A stretch of DNA of 64,000 bases. Origin: Paraburkholderia sp. ZP32-5. Lineage in GTDB: Bacteria > Pseudomonadota > Gammaproteobacteria > Burkholderiales > Burkholderiaceae. Shown here piece by piece: positions 59,689 through 64,000 of this stretch (position 1 is the stretch's first letter; every line of letters begins with the position of its first letter). The position numbers were made by a program, and so were the translations under genes. The DNA is taken from the NCBI RefSeq assembly GCF_021390495.1, contig NZ_JAJEJP010000001.1, forward strand, positions 744,001 to 808,000. Reading direction: 5' to 3'. Under the pieces are notes generated by a model that searched no databases, was not told where the DNA came from, and saw only the letters and a list, made by a program, of their open reading frames with translations.

Positions 59689-60907
59689 CCGGTTTCCGCC
59701 GCATGTCGTCGGCGGCACCGAGATGGTCGTCTACGATCTCGCGATTCAGCTTCGCGACCGCGGGCACGACGTGAGCATTTTCACGTTGTCGGATTCGCGC
59801 TCGGCTGAAAACGCGCTCGTGGATGGTCTTCGTGTGCACAGCATGCCGAATACGAACATCTACAACCAGTTCTTTCATGCCGAGCGCAGCGGGCTGAAAA
59901 AGGCCGTGTTCGGTGCGTTGGATACCTTCAATCCACTCGTCTTCCTGTACGCACTGCGCCATTTGCGGCGCCTCGATATCGACGCGCTGTGTACGAACAA
60001 CCTGAAGGGAATGGGACCGGCGATATGGCTTGCCGCATGGTGCTTGCGGATTCCGGTCGTGCATGTGCTGCATGACTATTGGTTGATTTGTCCGACCTCG
60101 ACGATGTTTCGCGACGGCCACGCCTGTGAGCAAGCGTGTCGCGGATGCCGGAGCGTGTCGACGCCGAAGGCGTGGTTCTCGCGGCTCGTTGGGCACGTAG
60201 TCGGCGTCAGCAACTTCGTGCTGGAACGCCATCGGCGGCAAAACTTTTTCGGTGCCGCGCAGCCCTGCGTCATTCATAACGCGCGGCAGCCGTTCAACGC
60301 TGTTCCTCCGACATTTACCGAAGCGCGCACGCCATTCCGGCTCGGCTTTATCGGCCGCCCCGACGCGACCAAAGGTATTCGCGAGTTCTTTGCGGGCGCG
60401 GCCGCGGCGCAAACCGCCAACATCGAGCTGCATATCGCGGGGCGCGACAACGAAAAGATTCTGGATCAGCTGATCGCCGAGTACCCCGATTTGCGGGTCG
60501 TGCGCTACGGCTTCATGCCGGCGAAAGACTTTTATCCGTTGGTCGATCTCGTCGTTGTTACTTCGATGTGGAACGAGCCATTTGGAATGGTCGCGTTCGA
60601 GCCCTGGGAATTTTTCAAGCCGTCCATTGCGTTTACGTCCGGTGGGCTGCCCGAAGTATTCACCGCCTTTCCCGAACTGACGGTGCCGCGAGGCGACGTC
60701 GAAGCACTCGGAACGCTCATTCGCCGCTTTATCGACGACCCGGCTTTCTACCAGCAGATGGCCCGTCGTTGCCACGAGCGGCGCGATCACTTTCTGCCGC
60801 CGCGGCAACTACAGCAGTTCGAAGCGGTGCTGCGGGTCGCCGCGAGACAGGACCGGCAGGAAGCGGCCGTGGGCGCGATCGAAGCGGATCGGGACGCTCG
60901 CAGCTGA
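59666..60907 (+). CDS. glycosyltransferase family 4
   Basis: A 413-residue GT-B enzyme. VCLCNNRFPPHVVGGTEMVV gives the GGTE loop; VLHDYWLICP and CRGCRSVST form the cysteine-bearing insert common in this GT4 subgroup; the donor domain has LGFIGRPDATKGIREF and TSMWNEPFGMVAFEPWEF with the glutamates. It overlaps the Wzx-like gene by 23 bases. The 174 bases after it contain no gene before the final glycosyltransferase. Confidence 0.88.
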   Translation: MKVCLCNNRFPPHVVGGTEMVVYDLAIQLRDRGHDVSIFTLSDSRSAENALVDGLRVHSMPNTNIYNQFFHAERSGLKKAVFGALDTFNPLVFLYALRHLRRLDIDALCTNNLKGMGPAIWLAAWCLRIPVVHVLHDYWLICPTSTMFRDGHACEQACRGCRSVSTPKAWFSRLVGHVVGVSNFVLERHRRQNFFGAAQPCVIHNARQPFNAVPPTFTEARTPFRLGFIGRPDATKGIREFFAGAAAAQTANIELHIAGRDNEKILDQLIAEYPDLRVVRYGFMPAKDFYPLVDLVVVTSMWNEPFGMVAFEPWEFFKPSIAFTSGGLPEVFTAFPELTVPRGDVEALGTLIRRFIDDPAFYQQMARRCHERRDHFLPPRQLQQFEAVLRVAARQDRQEAAVGAIEADRDARS

Positions 60908-61081
60908 CCCGGCGGATCGAATGGAATGGGCGCTCGTTAGCAAAGCGGTTAATGCGAACAGAGCGTGAGTGGCTTCATGAGGATGGCGGTATTTGCATTG
61001 GCAGCGCGGTACTTCAGATGATCGGAACCTGAGTCCGCAGCTCATTAAGAGATTCAAGAACTATCTCGGTTCGGAGGCGCC

Positions 61082-62398
61082 ATGAGAAAACGCGTACTGA
61101 TGGTAATGACCCGCGACATCCCACCGGCAGCATCGAATGGACGCGAACGCACGTTGTGCTTCATTCGCAAAGCGATCGGTATGAATGCGGATGTGCGTGA
61201 ACTCAAGATTCATTCCGTATTTGAAGCCGGCACGTTGTCCGCCAAACTGCGCGCCGCGCTCAGGATGGCCGGCGGCGTACTCACCGCCAGTCCTTGCGCG
61301 CTGCAAGTCGCGATGTTCGCCAGTGTCGACGGCAAGAGGCGGCTTGTCGAAGCGATTGAAGAGTACAAGCCCGATGTGATCTATTTCGATGGCATCCGGA
61401 TGGTCGACTATGCGGCGTTTATTCGTCGGCGTTATCCGTCGAGCCACATCATCAGCGACCTGGACGACTTGATGTCGCGACGCGCCAATATTCTGCGGAC
61501 CGGCAATTTCGCGTTGTCCGTTGGCTACCTTGCGAAGTCGATTCCGCCGGCCGTCGTCTCGCTGATCAATTCGCGGTTCGCTCGCAACATGTTGCTCAGA
61601 TATGAGGAATATGCACTGAAGGGCCATGAGCGACGGGCGGCGGCTGCGTCGAATGCGGTGACGCTGGTGTCGACGACGGATGCCGATGCGTTGGAACGTA
61701 TTCTTCCCGACGCGGTGAAAAAGCGGGTACATGTGATCGCACCGCCGGTCGATTCGATCAAGCCGATGGTGCGGCCCGTCGATCCGGTCAGATTCGTATT
61801 CGTCGGCGCGGACAGCCAGTTGCAGAACCGGCTTGCCATCGAGTACCTGGTGGCGTCATGGAAAAAGCTCGAGTTGAACTTGCCGCTGGTTATTTACGGG
61901 CGGATGTCGCGTCAATACGAAGCGGTACCGAACGTCGTGTTCGCTGGCTTTGCCAAGACGCTCGACGAAGTCTACGCGCCGAACTCGATCGCCCTATGTC
62001 CGACATTCCTGCGCGGCGGTATCAAGTCGAAGGTACTGGAGGCGATCTCGTTCGGTTGCCCGCCGGTTGGCAATGACGCGTCGTACGAAGGTCTGAATTT
62101 CGATGACGAAGCGCTGGCAATGGATGAAGGGCGACTGCAGCGCTTTCTCGCCGATCCCTTTGCGGATCTCAATGATGTGATGGAAGCGGCGACGCGGTTT
62201 GCAGCGTTCTGCGAACGCAACTTCAGCATGCCGGTGTTCGCGCACCGGTGGGGCGATCTGCTGCGTCCGATGTATGTTCCGGAGACGGAGACCGGTGTCG
62301 TCATCGGCGAAGGCCAGTTGTCCGCAATTCCGATAGAGACTGGTGCAGCGCAGTACCCTGCCACGCAGCCGGTGAAGCGGGCTAGTGTGTCACGGTGA
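61082..62398 (+). CDS. glycosyltransferase (GT-B, family 4-like)
   Basis: A 438-residue cytoplasmic protein. VLMVMTRDIPPAASNGRER at the N-terminus, the SDLDDLMSRRA segment also seen as DLDDW in the 26475 protein, and the donor-domain IALCPTFLRGGIKSKVLEAI and FGCPPVGNDASYEGL. It begins at ATG 61082 with GGAGG upstream. It ends the operon: a strong terminator lies 60 bases after its stop. Confidence 0.85.
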   Translation: MRKRVLMVMTRDIPPAASNGRERTLCFIRKAIGMNADVRELKIHSVFEAGTLSAKLRAALRMAGGVLTASPCALQVAMFASVDGKRRLVEAIEEYKPDVIYFDGIRMVDYAAFIRRRYPSSHIISDLDDLMSRRANILRTGNFALSVGYLAKSIPPAVVSLINSRFARNMLLRYEEYALKGHERRAAAASNAVTLVSTTDADALERILPDAVKKRVHVIAPPVDSIKPMVRPVDPVRFVFVGADSQLQNRLAIEYLVASWKKLELNLPLVIYGRMSRQYEAVPNVVFAGFAKTLDEVYAPNSIALCPTFLRGGIKSKVLEAISFGCPPVGNDASYEGLNFDDEALAMDEGRLQRFLADPFADLNDVMEAATRFAAFCERNFSMPVFAHRWGDLLRPMYVPETETGVVIGEGQLSAIPIETGAAQYPATQPVKRASVSR

Positions 62399-63878
62399 GG
62401 GTTGAGAGGACGCTGGAAACTCGAGCGCGATCGTTTTGACCAGGTAGTCCTGTAAGTACAAACGCCCCGCATGCGAAAGCATGTGGGGCGTTTGTCGTTT
62501 TGGGCTGGTTGCCTTTCGATATCCGCTGTCGCCAGGCGGAAAAAGGCATAGTGTATTAATCGGACGAAGTAAGGTGTAATGTGCGGGAATAAAAACGATT
62601 TCAATTCTCAGGGTTTGGCGGGATTTGGCTATCGTTCTTGAGTGAATTAAAAAGAATCGTTTCAGGGAATTATTCATTAATTATCAAATTGTGCAATTTG
62701 GGGCCGAGATATTTTTATTATTATCAGTGGATCTATCATGTCATACGTCACGATGGGAATGAATTTTGCGCACCACTTTGAGTGAGGCAAGGCGTGATAG
62801 GAATATACCGACGTGATGGCTATTTATTACTATCGCGTCATTGGCTGATGGCGACGTATCAAAATTAACACGTGTGCATAGCGATTTGCCCTCGGAAATT
62901 GCTGTCTCTTATCGGCTGATTTTCGCCGCCAGTTCCTCTATTGCGTCCATAGCGGGGTTGATGCACTCGGATGAGTCCTTGCTCCTGTGCTGGCGGCGAG
63001 GCCGCCTGCGTGGCCTGTAGCCGGCATGCTGATGGCGTTGTCGGGCTCGTCTTTCATCGCGCCGCTGAATTTCCCTGTACGGTTTATCTTTAACGATTTC
63101 CGGGCTGTATTTTTTAAGCGGTGCGCTGCTATTCGAGTGCAGCGAGGGAAAGGGAGTTTTTTCCTATTTGCGTGATTGAGCTGACCGTATTGTCGACTTC
63201 CCGTGTTGATGCGTTTATCGAATGTTGTCTGGCCTATCGTTTAATTGACAGTGGAGACTGAGAGGGTAATTGAAAATAAAATCTCTGTTTATTGTTGGCA
63301 TCTCGTTTTTCTAGAGATGTCTTTATCTTAATCTATTTATTGCATTGTCTTGCGTTAAGCTCCGTGTACGTGGAGCTATACAAGGTATTGAAATCGGATC
63401 ACAACTCGAATGGTGCCGCTCAACTGATTCCCGCTACCTCCGCTAACTCGCCTGCCGGCGGTTTGATGAACGCGTTGATCGCAAAGAAGATCTTCCTTGC
63501 TTCGCAAAGCATGTGTCAGCGGAAGGCGAAGAGATCCGTGCAACGCGCCTGACACCGTGTCGTACGTCGCTATCCTGGTGAGCACCGGCGTGGACGCACG
63601 GCCACCCCGCGAAAGTACTCCTGAGTCGCGCCGGCGAATTGGAATCGGCGCAACGAGGCATCTGTTTCGAGCTTATATCGCAACGCAAGGGTGAAAAGAA
63701 AAAGATCAAAGCTTTGTATCTGCTATTGCGTAGCAGCAATTATCCAGAGCATTTAAAAATCACGACAATCATACGTAGCAACCGCGCAGAAGTAGCGATA
63801 TGGGTGTTATCGAACAGATGGCCAACATCGGTATTTTTAAGATAACAACATTGTGGTCGGAACAACATTGGAGGAGAC
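62399..63878. other. AT-rich non-coding region
   Basis: About 1.5 kb without a gene I can support. After the terminator, roughly 62560-63370 is visibly richer in A and T than the genes around it. Short open frames (for example 62987-63175 and 63292-63552) have no ribosome site, no recognisable motif and composition unlike the neighbouring genes. It may be a degraded acquired segment or a large regulatory region. Confidence 0.5.
62458..62502 (+). terminator. strong Rho-independent terminator
   Basis: ACAAACGCCCC (62458-62468) pairs with GGGGCGTTTGT (62484-62494); GCATGC and GCATGT extend the stem around a GAAA tetraloop, and CGTTTT follows. It closes the Wzx/Wzy operon and is nearly symmetric, so it may act in both directions. 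Confidence 0.88.
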
Positions 63879-64000
63879 ATGCAAACAAACTTTTCCCTTC
63901 CCGACCGTCTCGAACAAAACAGCTTACTCACCGATCAGATTGCCGCTCTTTGGGAGCGAGGCTTCGGTTCGTTTGAGAACATTGCTTCCCTTCATGAAAT
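63879..64000 (+). CDS. 5' end of an unidentified gene (cut by window edge)
   Basis: An open frame from ATG 63879 with an excellent GGAGGAG site runs to the window end (40 codons plus a partial one). It begins MQTNFSLPDRLEQNS and continues as a soluble helical-looking sequence with ALWERGFGSFENIASLHE. Two copies of AACAACATTG (63844-63853, 63861-63870) lie directly upstream. I do not recognise the product from this fragment. Confidence 0.65.
   Translation, partial: MQTNFSLPDRLEQNSLLTDQIAALWERGFGSFENIASLHE

Noticed and set aside
62605..62640. TTGGCGGGATTTGGC, resembling a sigma-54 promoter
   Set aside because: The GG and GC elements are one base too close compared with the sigma-54 consensus and no gene follows at a suitable distance.
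63292..63552. 86-codon open frame in the AT-rich region
   Set aside because: No ribosome site, no motif, and composition that changes midway; not supported as a gene.
1..64000. tRNA, rRNA, CRISPR arrays, IS elements or attachment sites
   Set aside because: None seen on reading both strands; the repeats present are short tandem repeats or coding repeats without CRISPR-like spacers.

Overview
This window is almost entirely a surface-polysaccharide locus from a high-GC betaproteobacterium of the Burkholderia/Paraburkholderia type. The evidence is the GC-rich codon use, the tightly overlapping operons (many ATGA/GTGA junctions), and a gene content and order (rmlBACD, manC, ABC exporter ... epimerase, WbpL-type and WbpM-type genes) resembling known Burkholderia O-antigen clusters. 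No rRNA, tRNA, CRISPR array or intact mobile element was seen.

Region A (152-19971, + strand) holds dTDP-L-rhamnose synthesis (rmlBACD) and GDP-mannose synthesis (manC). It continues with an O-polysaccharide ABC exporter (wzm/wzt), a CapK-like adenylate-forming protein, a deacetylase-like protein, UDP-GlcNAc 2-epimerase and two glycosyltransferases. It ends with a block matching the mycobacterial decaprenyl-phosphoryl-D-arabinose pathway (HAD-UbiA fusion, DprE1-like, DprE2-like), a reductase and an FAD enzyme of unknown role, and a GtrA-type membrane protein.

Region B (20037-25091, - strand) has a polytopic GT-C-like membrane protein, two methyltransferases and a zinc alcohol dehydrogenase. 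Region C (25508-29096, +) has two glycosyltransferases, a histidine phosphatase and an unknown protein. Region D (29138-36237, -) is four coupled glycosyltransferase genes, one carrying a strikingly regular 69-residue repeat array. Region E (36896-40865, +) encodes a primer module: epimerase/reductase, WbpL-type initiating transferase and WbpM-type dehydratase. Region F (40953-43099, -) has a PAP2 phosphatase and a second WecA-like initiating transferase.

Region G (43539-46877, +) has a methyl-accepting chemotaxis protein and a polytopic membrane protein. After a 0.9-kb non-coding stretch, region H (47792-51977, +) has a sugar aminotransferase and the complete four-enzyme GDP-D-glycero-D-manno-heptose pathway (hddA, gmhA, hddC, gmhB). 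A secreted glycoside-hydrolase-like protein follows on the - strand. Region I (53452-62398, +) is a second assembly system of Wzx/Wzy type: Wzc-like tyrosine autokinase, Wzy-like polymerase, Wzx-like flippase and three glycosyltransferases, closed by a strong terminator. The last 1.5 kb is AT-rich and apparently non-coding, before the start of a gene cut by the window edge.

Together the genes make activated sugars (dTDP-rhamnose, GDP-mannose, UDP-ManNAc, a UDP-linked 6-deoxy-HexNAc, polyprenyl-P-D-arabinose, GDP-D,D-heptose). They also supply about ten glycosyltransferases and two independent export routes (ABC and Wzx/Wzy/Wzc). All functional names come from reading motifs; no database search was possible.
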